Origin: Odontocerum albicorne
Taxonomy: Eukaryota; Arthropoda; Insecta; Trichoptera; Odontoceridae
Reading direction: 5' to 3'
Assembly: GCA_949825065.1 (NCBI GenBank)
Contig: OX463863.1
Coordinates: 16,824,736 to 16,888,735, forward strand
DNA length: 64,000 nucleotides
This document shows, piece by piece, positions 20,660-34,232 of the stretch. How positions within the stretch are numbered: position 1 is the stretch's first letter; every line of letters begins with the position of its first letter. The position numbers and the translations under genes are program-made. The notes below the pieces were generated by a model. It was not told the DNA's origin, ran no database searches, and saw nothing but the letters and a program-made list of their open reading frames with translations.

Positions 20660-21860
20660 TTAAATGACGACTATCGATATTTATGTACTCTATATATATT
20701 TTATTACAAGTTAATCTTATTTCGGTTACTAACATGAATGATACTATAAAGTATGGAAACATCATTGAGGCTCAACAGGTAGGGAATATTTACAGGGAGG
20801 AATATATTTGTTTGTTTCTTAAAGGTCAAATGGAAAATATTTAGAGAACAGGAGAAAAATATATGTTCATGATCTCCCTCCTCCTGTCCACACTCATACA
20901 AAGAAGAATCCCTTATATGGAGTCTGGCCAGGTGGACAGGGGAACAACAAGTTTCTCTCTGAGTACTTCTACCTAATATTTAGAAAACCGGTGCTTGACT
21001 GGAATGTGGGGTTGAATTGATGCATATATTTATCCTCTGGTGCGGCTCGGGACATTCCAATGATGTGCCCACTTCTCCATCATCGAAGAGCGTGCCAAAG
21101 GTAATAAGTCTTGCAAAAATGTGCACTTATATTTGTCTATTTCCTGTGGATATTATCTCTTGAGTGAAGATATTAGCAATATTGGTGGCCAAGGTATCTG
21201 CCTCATCGTAACCTGAAATGCCTCGATGACTGGGAACCCAAGCTAGGGTGACATCGAGGCCCGTCTCTTCAAGTTTGGATATGGGTGCAGTATAAAGGAG
21301 GAATAAAGGTTTTTGGCCTATAGTGTTCAAGATGGAAAATTTACAGTAATTTTGTATTAAAGGGAGGAATGTTTTATTTTTCCAATATATTTTTGTGGAA
21401 ATGAGATTTGAAAGTGATTTCAATTTACGCAGAAGAGGATGGGATGTTGTTTTGGAGATATTGAAGAAGTATCGGGTCCCTATGAACTGGCTTCGTGGAA
21501 TGTCATTCCAAGGAATTAGTGTGAACTGTGGTTAAGAATAGGAACATTGTCAATACAAATATTGGAAGAAGGTAGTTGTCTTTTCCGCATTAACACGACA
21601 ATAGAACTTCTGGAGGGGGAAATATCTAATCCATGATTTTTGAGCCACTCTGAAAGAAAACGAAGAGAAAAGTTCAATATTTTTTCTACTATTTAAGATT
21701 TATTGGACGTATAAACCACGATATCTTTTGCATATTATAATATGGCGGTATTGAGAGGAACCCAGGTGCGAAAGATCTTTCGTATAAATGTTATAAAGGA
21801 GACGGCTATACTTGAGAAAATGTAGCACGGTTCCTGTGACAGTTCACAAATTTGCCTCAA
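20660..21860 (-). mobile_element. LINE fragment with RNase H domain
   Basis: The minus strand at 21423-21127 contains LDVTLAWVPSHRGISGYDEA, the last conserved block of a LINE RNase H domain. Downstream, 20901-20704 opens with a C-x-C...H-E-H-I-F-F-S-C zinc-knuckle-like tail common in R1/I/LOA-type elements. The frames are broken by stops and the reverse transcriptase is largely missing. Confidence 0.65.
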
Positions 21861-22414
21861 TACAACCTTGTAACGACATTCAGTAATTTTAATTATTTCA
21901 TCAACTTGAATTTAAGCCTCGATTCTAATAAATAGCAAGTTATTTAGGTACTTACATTACATAAAACTAACAATAATGACAAATTAATACATCTTGTTAC
22001 AAATTAGCAAAAATGTGGCAGTTTGTTAAAATCAAATAATATTTGGTGACGTTTGTCAAGTCACTACGTTAGTCTGCATTGGCTAAGGATGGGTTATACG
22101 ATAATTGGATTTTTTTATACATCAAATTAAATGTTCGTAATTAGTATTAATTCATAGTGAATCTTGGCCTTTTTAAAGATTGATACAAATCATACAATAT
22201 ATTAGAAAGTCAGTATAATGAAAATTGGGAATTAAAACGTCAGTTCAGAGAAAAACAATTTATCGATTCATAATAAAACGATTCGATTTGTAAAAAAAAC
22301 TACTTTACCCCATCCCTTTGAGACATGACATTTCAAATGTCACAGGCACCATCCTATATTTTCTCAAGTATGACTGACTGATCCTTGAGGAAGACCCCTG
22401 CAAACTGTTCTTGT
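21861..22414. other. Unassigned interval
   Basis: AT-rich, no supported gene, RNA or element seen. Confidence 0.4.
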
Positions 22415-24054
22415 GAAAGACAAAATAAGCTTTTTGAAAGACTTGAAAAATGTATTCAAGTTAATGATGAACATATTGAAAAATATATATTTCACCTTCA
22501 TTCCGCGAATTTATTGACCACTCTTCATTTATGCAGCAAAAATACTAGGAAATGAAAATTCTTGAAATATTTTTTTAAAGAATTTATTTCAAAAATATTC
22601 TGACAATAAACATTTTGCTACAAATGAGATATCTTAGGAATCTATGTTACACATTCGTGAATCATTCACAATTATTAGTTTCAATATGCAATAATTGATT
22701 AAAATTCTCACAGCCTTGAAAAACAATAAAATAAATGTGTCCCTTTAACATGAAGAGAAACAAATTTTCTTCGTAAGTTGGATAAAGTACACAATCTGCG
22801 ATGTAACCGATTTGATAACCATGTGTTTTTCTCAATGGGCAACACTCGATATTGGAGAATAGCAGAGGATAGATTTATACTTCTTTATAAATAAGAGTTT
22901 ATGCCACTATTCAAGAAGAAAATAAGGAATGCTATGGAATAAAATTATCAAAAATTTAAAAAATAAATTAATCGTAAGAAGTTTCTGGATAATTTGGAAA
23001 GACACCAAAACTTATGTAACCGAGTCACATTAACTATTGTTCAAATTAAAAAAGAAACTTGGTGATAATCACACAGGCCCAATTATATTTATGAGTTACC
23101 AGAATGTTATGTATTATGGGATCCCACAGTCGCAAGATTTCCTAATAGTGATAATTTTGATATCCTCTCAAAAGATCCTACGTAGGGTTTTCCTCCACAA
23201 TGTATACATCAAGAATGTGTTCCACATTATCCACACCTGCAAACCTTTCTCCGCTATGAATCCTTGAATGGGGTATTACATTTGCCTTAAAGCTTTTCGT
23301 GAGATTTAAATGTATAATACCTTTAGCTGAGAAAGTCTTTTCACAATTATTGCAATTGTACAGCTTCTCTCCACTATGAAGCCTTTCATGGCATTTTAAA
23401 TGACCTCTTTGCGAGAATGTCTTACCACATTTTTCACAGTTGTAATGCTTCTCTCCACTATGAATCTGTTATGCTTCAGATAGAGGTTCTTTATTTCCTC
23501 AACTGGGATAACGGCAAGCGGCTGTGAGCGCTTACTTATTTATATTTTGTCTTCGGAACTTGAGGATTCAATCTGTCAGGGTTTCATGAATCTCTTTTAG
23601 GTTCTGCAGGATGTCTCCAAATCAAACTCTGGTGGTTGATCTTACTGTTTATTAAAGTATAATACAATTCACTTCAAGTGCTTATTAATAAATGACACGG
23701 TTTGAATCATGCTTAGGATTTTTATACACCTCAATGTTGTTTACAATACTGTTGTTGGTCACAGTATGGAAATTCGGATTACGCATGCTTATTCGTCAAG
23801 TAAACGGGAACTCCTTTTAGTCTTTCTATTTGGTAATGATGAATCATGGGAAGAAACACTTGCGTAAGCACGAACACAAGTCACTTCCTATTACGCTTCA
23901 TAACAAATCCATGATTGGCATATTAAACTTCAATAATCAGAGAATGTCTTCTCCCAATTTTCACAACATCTATACACGATGAATCCTTAAATGGCGTATT
24001 TAACTCCTGTGATTGCATAATGTTTTTCCACAATTTTTACAGCTCAAAAGTTTC
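22415..24054. repeat. Downstream block of gene C
   Basis: Second copy of the shared 3' module, very similar to 9690-11447. It starts with the mariner tail scrap (22415-22490) and holds decayed fingers at 23215-23480 (LYNCNNCEKTFSAKG on the minus strand). The last ~110 bases encode a frame-shifted relic of the terminal finger kept in gene B. Confidence 0.6.
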
Positions 24055-25598
24055 TCATTGTCCACAGCTATAAGGCTTCTCTCCACTATGAATCCTTTCG
24101 TGAGATTTTAAACAACGTTTTTGTGAGAATCTCTTATCACATTGTCCACAGCTATAAGGCTTCTCTCCACTATGAATCCTTTCATGAGATTTTAAATTAC
24201 CTTTTTGTGAGAATCTCTTATCACATTGTCCACAGCTGTAAGGCTTCTCTCCAGTATGAAGTCTTTTATGAGATTTCAAATCACCTTTTTGTGAGAATGC
24301 CTTATCACATTGTCCACAGCTGTAAGGCTTCTCTCCAGTATGAATTCTTTTATGAGATTTTAAAGTAGTTATTTGTGAGAATGTCTTATCACATTGTCCA
24401 CATCTGTATGGCTTCTCTCCAGTATGACTTCTTTCATGATATTTCAATTGACCTTTTCGTGAGAATTTCTTATCACACTGTCCACAGCTATAAGGCTTCT
24501 CTCCACTATGAATTCTTTCGTGAGATTTTAAATAATGTTTTTGTGAGAATCTCTTATCACATTGTCCACAACTGAAAGGCTTTTCTCCAGTATGAAGTCT
24601 TTTATGAGATTTCAAATCACATTTTTGTGAGAATGCCTTATCACATTGTCCACAGCTGTAAGTCTTCTCTCCAGTATGAATTCTTTTATGAAATTTTAAT
24701 TTACCTTTATTTGAGAAAGTCTTATCACATTGTCCACAGCTATAAGGCTTCTCGCCAGTATGAATTGTTACATGAGATTTTAAAGAACTTTTGTATAGGA
24801 ATATTTTATCACATTGTCCACAGCTGTAAGGCTTCTCTCCAGTATGAATCCTTTTATGAGATTTTAAAGTACTTCTTTGTGAGAATGTCTTTTCACATTG
24901 TTCACATCTGTATGGCTTCTCTCCACTGTGAATGCTTTCGTGATATTTTAAAGATCTTTTGTATAAAAATATCATATCACATTGTCCACAGCTATAAGGC
25001 TTCTCTCCACCATGAATCTTTTCATGATATTTTAATTTATGTTTATGTGAGAATCTCTTATCGCATTGTCCACAACTGTAAGGCTTCTCTCCAGTATGAA
25101 TTATTTCATGAGATTTCAAATAACCTTTTCTGGAGAATGTTTTATCACATTGTCCACAACTGTAAGGCTTCTCTCCACTATGAATTCTTTCATGAAATTT
25201 TAAAGTACTTCTTTGTGAGAATGCCCTATCACACTGTCCACAACTGTATGGCTTCTCTCCACTGTGAATCTTTTCGTGAGATTTTAAATCTTTTTTACCT
25301 AAGAATGTCTTTTCACACTGTCCACAGCTATGGGGTTTCCGTCCACTGTGAATCCTTTCGTGATATTTTAAATTTTTTTTTTTTGAGAATGTCTTTGAAC
25401 AATTTTCACAACTATAGGAGTTCTCTCCACTAGGATTATTTTCGTGATTTTTTGATGAAGTACATTTTTGTGTGAATAGCTTTTTACAATTTTCAAAGCT
25501 GCAGAGATTGTCTCCACTATGAATTCTTGAATGGTGATTTATATTCGAACTATTTGAGATGTTAGTTTCACTGAATTGGTTACTCATATCACCTGAAC
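24055..25598 (-). CDS. Zinc-finger gene C, exon 3 (16 C2H2 fingers)
   Basis: The acceptor TTTTTTAG (AG at 25600-25599) starts a 1544-nt exon ending at a TGA (24055-24057). The total coding length with exons 1 and 2 is 1983 nt, giving 660 residues. It carries a degenerate first finger ([18 protein letters not shown]), sixteen good fingers, and then half a finger ending SCGQ-stop. The bases after the stop (GAGAAACTTTTGAGCTG...) are the terminal finger of gene B in another frame. An out-of-frame loss has therefore removed the original C terminus. Otherwise the array is intact and probably functional. The plus-strand open frames 24123-25433 are antisense. Confidence 0.87.
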
Positions 25599-25900
25599 CT
25601 AAAAAACATATGAAAATCAAGAAAAATAATGAAGGGTTTAAAAGAAAAATCATTGATTATCGTTTTGCAACTAAATATTCTCAAAAGTTTGATTTTCGAT
25701 TTACACAAGAAATCAATTGTATTGAATTATCAACTAAGAAAAAAATTGACAGCGAATGAAAAAAACATTTAAACTTTATTATTTGTGCTAAGACTTAACT
25801 CTAATCCTATTCCAAACTAAAATAAGAAAGATTATACTGTTGAAAATTTTATAAAAAAGAGAAAACTTATTCAGAATACAATCCAAATATTTACACTCAC

Positions 25901-26155
25901 TTGTTATTGCATGCGTATCGCAAACATCAACAGTCTCTGTGTTACTGATCCGATCACATTCCTTTTTTATATCCGCTTCCTGTATGTCAATAGCAAACTC
26001 AGGGAATACTGGCGCAGTATCCTTTTCTACATTTTCTTGTTTTATGAAAAAATCTGAAAAAACTTCTAATTCAAAATCGTGGGATTGCTTCAGTAAACTC
26101 GTTTCTGAGGTCATTCCTTTACTGATTGTATCACAAGATGGCTGGGCCATAACAT
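25901..26155 (-). CDS. Zinc-finger gene C, exon 2 (acidic psi-K-x-E module)
   Basis: 255 nt between an acceptor TTTCTAG (AG at 26157-26156) and a donor AA|GTGAGT (GT at 25900-25899). It encodes IKQENVEKDTAPVFPEFAID and QEADIKKECD, with the two psi-K-x-E motifs preserved. The sequence is closest to A and D. It is open in the frame set by exon 1. Confidence 0.76.
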
Positions 26156-26292
26156 CTAGAAAAAAAAAACATACAAGATCAAATCTACTGAAGTAATCAA
26201 ACAAAAATTCATATACACGTATTGTCATTTCTCTAAAAAGGTCCATTTCATAGCCATTATGTGTTGCTTATTGGAGTTTCATTAGTTTTTTA

Positions 26293-27672
26293 ACCCTGAG
26301 GCCACGACCAACTACAATGTGTAGTGCAAGAAAATTGGTCCCTGCGTACGACCAACTGCACGTTGTAGTTCAGAATATTCGTCATGTTTATCTCCACGTA
26401 TTTCGTTAATTTGACGGTAAAAAACTAAAAGAAAAATTATCATACTATAGAGTCAAGTGTTTACTACAATACCCTTTAAAAATATTCTCCTTTTTACTTA
26501 CAGAAATATTTTAAATCAATTTTCCGTGATAAACATCCAGTCATAAGTAATATTGCGTTTCGGGAATGCACACAGTCTTAGTCATCCTTTCGATGTGCGA
26601 TGTCTGTCCTTTGCCGCTTGTCTGTATACGATATCCGCGCGTGTGATTGTTTATTTTAGGGTGCCCATTATTTTACACTCAACTCGGAGTATTCATTAGA
26701 TGAAATACTTCATGGTTTCATTTATTTTGTAAACATTTCCTTTAGTGTAGTGATCCCTTTGGATTTAGTATTTTATTTTTGTTTATTATTTGAATGACAC
26801 TAATTATTTAGTTGTTACGCATCATTTTGTGTTTTTTTGGAACAAATTCTGTTTTTTTAAGGCTTAAAAATGAATGAGGAGGAGATCGAAAATTCTGCGC
26901 TGGATTGCGATTCAGATTTATCAGTGAGCGATGAAGAAGATTATATTCCGCAAAATTTGGTGAACTTAGAGCATACGGGTATAACGCCGGTAAACAGGGA
27001 GAGTGAAATTGACAATTCTGAAATATTAGAAGAACATCCCCCCAGTGAAATAAATTTTACAAATTTCTCACCCCAGTGGGAAAGTGGCATTAACTTCCAA
27101 CCAGATGTACACAATTTTAATGAACAATCTGGTTTAAGAGATTGTGAATTCATCAATGAAGAGAGTCGTGAATTAGATTATTTTGAGTTATTTTTATGTC
27201 GAGACATTGTGAGTAATATAGCAACTGAAACTAACCGATATTGTGATACTGTAAAATTGAAAACAATATTAGCTCCGAATTCCAGATTACACAAATGGAA
27301 AAATGTTGAAGTTGAAGAAATGTACGTGTTCATTGCCTTGACCATGCCATGCTTATGGCAACAAACAAAAAGGGTCCAATCCATAAATATTGGTTATTAG
27401 ACAAGTTCATTTCGACACCAATATTTGGAGAAATAATGCCAAGGGATAGGTATTTATCTATCCTAAGTATGCTTCATTTCTCGGATAGTGAAAAACAACA
27501 ACCAGGTGACACGACATACAAAGTAAGAGATTTTGTTGACTCGGTGTGTAGCCAGTTTAAAAAATATTTTTACCCAAACGAGAATCTTAGGATTGACGAG
27601 TCGTTAGTATTATTCAAAGGCAGGTTGTGCATAAAACAATATCTTCCAGCGAAAATACATAGATTTGGTATA
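26293..27672 (+). mobile_element. piggyBac fragment PB5 in intron 1 of gene C (antisense to the gene)
   Basis: The left end is TTAA (26289-26292) followed by CCCTGAGGCCACGACC. Gene D shows the empty target (TTTTTTAAAGTGG, near 46848). The right end is missing: transposase sequence stops at about 27672, only 8 bases short of the exon 1 boundary. Intron sequence present in A, B and D, including the 53-nt hairpin, has been lost. Confidence 0.75.
26870..27672 (+). pseudogene. piggyBac transposase N-terminal half (PB5)
   Basis: The acidic N terminus starts at 26870. The DDE_Tnp_1_7 region includes YFELFLCRDIVSNIATETN and then, in another frame, RIDESLVLFKGRL, which carries the first catalytic aspartate. 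The frame changes at a 5-bp tandem duplication, CCATGCCATG at 27342-27351; dropping one copy would bring the two parts in register. The remaining catalytic residues are lost. Confidence 0.75.
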
Positions 27673-27679
27673 AATTTAC

Positions 27680-27863
27680 TTGGGTTTGTAGGATTATCAT
27701 CATCATGTCTGGTATCTGCGCTGATATCTTGCGCACATTCCTGCTTGATATCTGCCTCATGTATACTGATATACTGGGGGGACATTGCTGCAGTATCCCC
27801 GTCTTCTGCCTTTTCTTCTTTCACCATTACTTCTGCGCTCCTTTTGTGTAGCTGAGGATCCAT
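27680..27863 (-). CDS. Zinc-finger gene C, exon 1 (start codon, acidic module)
   Basis: ATG at 27863; 184 nt to a donor AA|GTAAAT (GT at 27679-27678). It encodes MDPQLHKRSAEVMVKEEKAE and the IHEADIKQE module with both psi-K-x-E motifs. The donor survives although PB5 sequence begins within a few bases of it, so splicing may be affected. Confidence 0.75.
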
Positions 27864-28189
27864 CTATGACCTGGAATCATTCGAAATATTCAAACATTGA
27901 GTTTATAATATGTTCAACCGTTTGACATAGAGAAGCATAAAACTTTATTCTTAAATGATAACTTTCCTGACATGACCATCTTCTTTGTCAGTGGTGTGTG
28001 TAGATTTATTTTTTGGAGTTTTTATAAAAATATTTATGATGTTATATGAACACTGGACACATGCATTACACTACATCTAAAGCTTAATGTGCTACTTTCG
28101 CATATCAAGTAATTTTAAATATACAATGTCTGAGATTTTTTTTTGTTTGAGCTGCACAGAGTATCTTATTTTTAATAAATAAAACACAA

Positions 28190-28876
28190 CATTTTAAATA
28201 GCATCATCAAATGTAATTTTTCATAAAAAGTGAGGTTAGTCAAGTTTAAACCAAAAAACTTGATTTTAATGTAAAATAACTAACATAGTAATTGGGAAAA
28301 AGGTGTAAAACCTCAATTGTACTGATGTTACTGTGATCGCTATCCCAACTGACAAAATGAGCTAAAGCAAAAATATTCCTTTATAAAACACAAAATGTCA
28401 CTTTATCAAGCAGTGCACACTGATGCAAACAATCACAGTGAAGCGGTCAGAATGACCCACTAAATCAATACCGTAATCAACTCTCAAAAACGGAAGACAA
28501 AACAATAGATAAAATAAATCAAATGCAATTAATACCGAATTGACAGTTCAATTTAACAAAAATAACACACTCTTTTTCCAGAATAATGGCCATGCACTCC
28601 TATATCTGATGGAGTATACGCGGTGTTTCTATCTTAAATAATGGCCGTGAACTTTTATGTATGGAGTATACGCCAGATATGGTGTGTTTTCTTCTTGATT
28701 AATGGCTGTGAACTCCTATACGTGAAGGAATATACGCTAGTTTCAAACGCTTACGGCTGTCAAATGATGTCCTAGAAATAACCATAGACAAAAATCTTGC
28801 TCCCTAGCACGGGCTGCTTTCTTTTTCTTCTTTTTGCAGAATGGCTGTCAACTCATATATGAAGGAGCACGTATTG
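28190..28876. repeat. Upstream block of gene C with TATA-like box and palindromic units
   Basis: Contains TTTATAAAGG on the minus strand (28378-28387), AATCACAGTGAAGCGGTCAG, and tandem palindromic units at 28575-28760. It lacks the hAT of gene A and PB1 of gene B, and so serves as the empty site for both. Confidence 0.55.
28378..28387 (-). promoter_or_regulatory. Candidate TATA box of gene C
   Basis: TTTATAAAGG on the minus strand, about 515 nt above the exon 1 ATG, at the position conserved with A and D. Confidence 0.33.
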
Positions 28877-28882
28877 CTTTAA

Positions 28883-29528
28883 GGGCATATTTTACTCAAG
28901 AGGCGTGAATTTTGGGCGTTTTTAAGACTTAATAAAAAAAACTAAAAACCTTTCTCCCGATGCATTTTTTTACAGTTTGTTTATTGATGATTTGAGAATG
29001 TACAAAAAAAAATCAAAATTCAAGGTGTTCTCTCTCTCTCTCTCTTTGAATAATGGCCGTGAACTCCTATAATGTGAACTCCTATAATTCAAGGTGTTAT
29101 CAGCTGTCATATTTTGTAAAAAAAGAGGGTAAGCTGACCGACACGATTGAAGCACTTTCGTAAAACTGAAACAAAAATTATACACAGTTTTTTGATAAAA
29201 AATAATGTAGTTATTGTAGGTACCAAGGGAAAATAAAAAGAACTTAAAATGGCGGCTTTCTTAAAATAAATTCCTTTTTAACACTTTTTTTAATATTTAA
29301 AATTTTTAAACATAATAAAAAAATTGTTTTGAATTTTTCAAGATAGGGACGATATAAAAACATTTAACAAAGTTTCATACCAAATTGGAATGCAATCGGT
29401 TGGATAAAACTTGAGATTTTCTGTCGACCAGGTCGAAAAAAGTAGTTTCGAGAAAAACGCGTTTAAAGTTTTGAGATTATTGTCCGAGTCATACCGATGC
29501 GGCGTAATTGGTGTATAATAATACCCCT
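28883..29528. mobile_element. TTAA-flanked non-autonomous element X (first copy)
   Basis: TTAA at 28879-28882 and 29529-29532. The gene B block has the unoccupied target GCTTTAATAGATGG (18571-18585). The ends are only weakly inverted (AGGGCATATTT / AGGGGTGTTC). No coding capacity. A second copy is at 48689-49362. Confidence 0.6.
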
Positions 29529-29532
29529 TTAA

Positions 29533-30444
29533 CACTTCCCTTACTGTGCTAAAAAATCCTGCCAGCCACGTTGTTGGACTCAAAGTGTAGAGTAAAAAAT
29601 ATATGTTTTAAATTAAAATTATGCAAAATCTGCTAGGTTATTTTTTGTAATTAGCTATAAAAATCATTTTATTATGCATTAAAACGTCGACTAATATAAA
29701 TTGCAAGTGCAAGAAATTATAAAATAAGAGCTGAAACAGAAAGACGACATTTCTAAAGGATAGAATAGAGTTTCGTTTGTACAGTGACAATTACCGCGCC
29801 CACAAATATCACTATCCCCACTCTATCTGCGTATGCGTAATAGGGATTTGCAACCGTTTAATTATTTTTTTTCATAAAATAATACAATAAAATGTAGCGT
29901 GTATTTTTTTAGCAATAAAAATAAAATTCGAATCAAGACATTAAATAACATATTAACAAACTATTAAATGAATATATAAATTCAAAAATAATAATATATA
30001 AACAAACACAAAATTCAAATCAATTAAATATGCAATTCGGAAAATATAAACACTTCAAATAATTTGAAAATAGGACAAACCTATAATCAAAGTTAAATCC
30101 TGTGGAGAAAGTTATCGCAATTGGGGCACGAAATAGCTTTTGTTTCTATTCTATGTACTAAACGCACAGGTGTTTGACAAACATTGCACAATAACCTGGT
30201 TCTTTTTATCTTCTGATTCTGATATATTGCGTGTCGCCTCAAATCCCAAATCGCTATCGATATTTCCCGCAATCTCAATTATTATTTTTTTGAAAATGAA
30301 ATAATAAAGGAAAATGTAACAAATAAACATTTATCATAACAAGAGTAACGGTACAATTATGAAGATCCTGCAATCAGTATATTTAGAGAAATGAAATAAA
30401 ATATAAGTTCTGGTCACTCGCTATCCATCACAGATAGGCTAGTG
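29533..30444 (-). mobile_element. piggyBac deletion derivative PB2, abutting element X
   Basis: The end CACTTCCCTTACTGTG starts at 29533 and TTAA lies at 30445-30448. It shares the TTAA at 29529-29532 with element X. A small fused frame (30278-30093) joins a bit of the transposase N terminus to its cysteine-rich C terminus (CNVCQTP...CPNCDNFLHRI). About 1.5 kb of the middle is gone compared with PB1 or PB3. Confidence 0.75.
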
Positions 30445-30448
30445 TTAA

Positions 30449-32080
30449 TAGATGGAACATTGGCCAATTCCTTGGATAAATAATTAGTTTCACTTAATTC
30501 AGAAAGTACAAGATTAAATGAGTGGAAATAAAAATAAGATCTCACAGCACTCACAGAACTATCTTATTTCAATATGACTAGGGAAGATTGTTGGGCCGAA
30601 TGTTCAAGAATCATCAGTAATAGTTATGAGTAAAAGGCAACTTTCTAGAAATAATATGACCAAGGATTTGATTCTCATCAGCAGAAATATTATAGGAAAG
30701 TCATCAAACTTGCTAGTGTTTATTTTTTCCGATATTTTTTTTATTGGTTTGTCCACTTTTGAAATCAGATATATATAACTACGGTGTTGTCAATCAGGTG
30801 ATTGCAGCGCACTAATTAATTTTCTACTCTTTTTTGACAGATTGTATATGAAGGAGCACAGATTACCTTAATAGACGGAACATCGGCAAAGTGCTTGGAA
30901 AAATAGTTTCATTTAGTTCAGAAAGTACAAGATTAAACAACTGTTAAAAAAAAATAGGATAGATGATATATACAACATGCAATTTATTTTCATTGATATT
31001 GTAATTTGTTTTATCAAGCACTGTTAAAATGACTAGCCATTTCAGAATATATTGGAGAATTTTGGTTCACGATGGAGCTACTGGAGGACCCTGAAAATAG
31101 GAAGAAACTCCATGCAGATATACCTTGAACTTACTTTGGTTCGATTGGACACTCTGATGTTGTGGCGGCCTGGAATAATTTTACAGCGTTTTTCAATCTT
31201 TGTAAAAATTAGTGACTGATAAATATATATTTTTTTTATTTCTTATTTTCCCATTTAATGCAAATTTCTCTCACACACTCCAGTGCGGCCTATTTTCTTT
31301 ATAAAAAGTTTTTTTAGTAATCTGAGGTTGTTCCATTGGTTCCCTAGCTTCTGCAATCTAAAAGCATTGCTAAAACGTCAAAAACACAAACTACGCAGAA
31401 AAAATGCATCTCGGCACCCATATGGAACATACTACTGCATTCTGATTGGTCCTTGTTAACTATTTTGAATTTTGAAGTATCGCTGGAGCTGGCTAGTTTT
31501 GATCTCAACTCAGAACTATTGATTTTAAATAAAAATATTTGAGGAAACATATTTCAGTTATTTGTACAGAACATTTTCAATGAAAATTTCTTTTAAGTGG
31601 CATCTAATTATACATATATATTATTCATAGTTAAGGCATTAACATTGTTGAGTTTTAAATACATTGTAATTTGTTTTTTTCAAACACTGTTTATTCCACT
31701 TTTTAAAAGTGCAATAAACAATGTTTGATAAAAACAAATTACAATGGAATCTAATTTATATTTTTCATCAAAAATGAAGTCAGTTAAGTTTAGACCAAAA
31801 CAACTCATTCGATTTTAGTGTAAAAGAACTATCTCCATGGTACTGATGCAAGGTGATCGCTACCCCAGCTGCCAACCTGTCAAAACGAGCTGACTATATC
31901 AAGCAGTGCACACTGATAGAAACAATCACAGTGAATACCCGGCAATTTTTAGTACCCAGAACATCATAATCCTCCATCAGCATCTAGGGATGTCAAAAGT
32001 CAATGCAAGGTAGGTATCCAGAATGCTCACTCCACTTCAAAAACCACAATGCGCTGAATGTTCTCGACAGTTTTTCAACC
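30449..32080. repeat. Upstream-block continuation and dispersed repeats
   Basis: 30449-30720 continues the gene-upstream block. 31060-32050 resembles 6230-7130, including the palindrome at 31662-31746 and an orphan gene-upstream segment at 31765-31935. No gene. Confidence 0.45.
31662..31746. repeat. Second 85-bp palindrome
   Basis: Sister of 6771-6855 with the same CATTGTAATTTG...ACTTTT arms mirrored around a short centre, with slightly different mismatches. Confidence 0.6.
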
Positions 32081-32087
32081 TCTGAAG

Positions 32088-32650
32088 AAACAACAAAGAT
32101 AAGATTTTGAGCTGAATCGTTACTGAAGATGAAACTTGGGTTCATCATTATGAGCCTGATACAAAGTAGGAGTCCATTCGGTGACATGAAAAGGGCACAC
32201 AGTCCCCTAAGATGTTAAAAGTGTCGCAATCAGCTGAAAAAATCATAGATACAATTTATTGGGATGCAAAAAGCATACTGCTGATAGATTACAAAGATAA
32301 GGGAATCACAATAACTAGAGATTACTACTCTGGTCTGTTGATGCAGTTAAAAGAAGCTGCGAAAAAGAAAAGCAGAGGGAAATTGCCAAGAGGGGTGCTG
32401 TGCTGCTTTTGCGTGACAATGCACCTGTGCACAAAAACCATTCTGTATTGGCTACTCTTCACAACTGCGGTTTCCAAACAAACATCAGCCTCCCTACAGC
32501 TCAGACCTGGCTCCGTCTGACTATTATTTGTTTCCAAATATGACAAAAGAACTTCGAGGGAAGAAATTTAAAGATAATGAAGAAGTTATAAGTGCAATTT
32601 TAAGGGCAAAAGCAAATCTTTTTCTCGGGTATAAATAAACTTATTGAAAG
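32088..32650 (+). pseudogene. Mariner transposase relic
   Basis: The plus strand encodes, in changing frames, VTEDETWVHHYEPD (first catalytic region), IYWDAKSILLIDY, RDNAP-H (second aspartate) and SDLAPSDYYLFPN (third). This is the DD34D signature of mariner. Stops and frame shifts break it, and the N-terminal third is missing. A more deleted copy lies at 50520-50830. Confidence 0.75.
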
Positions 32651-34232
<1,582 letters not shown>

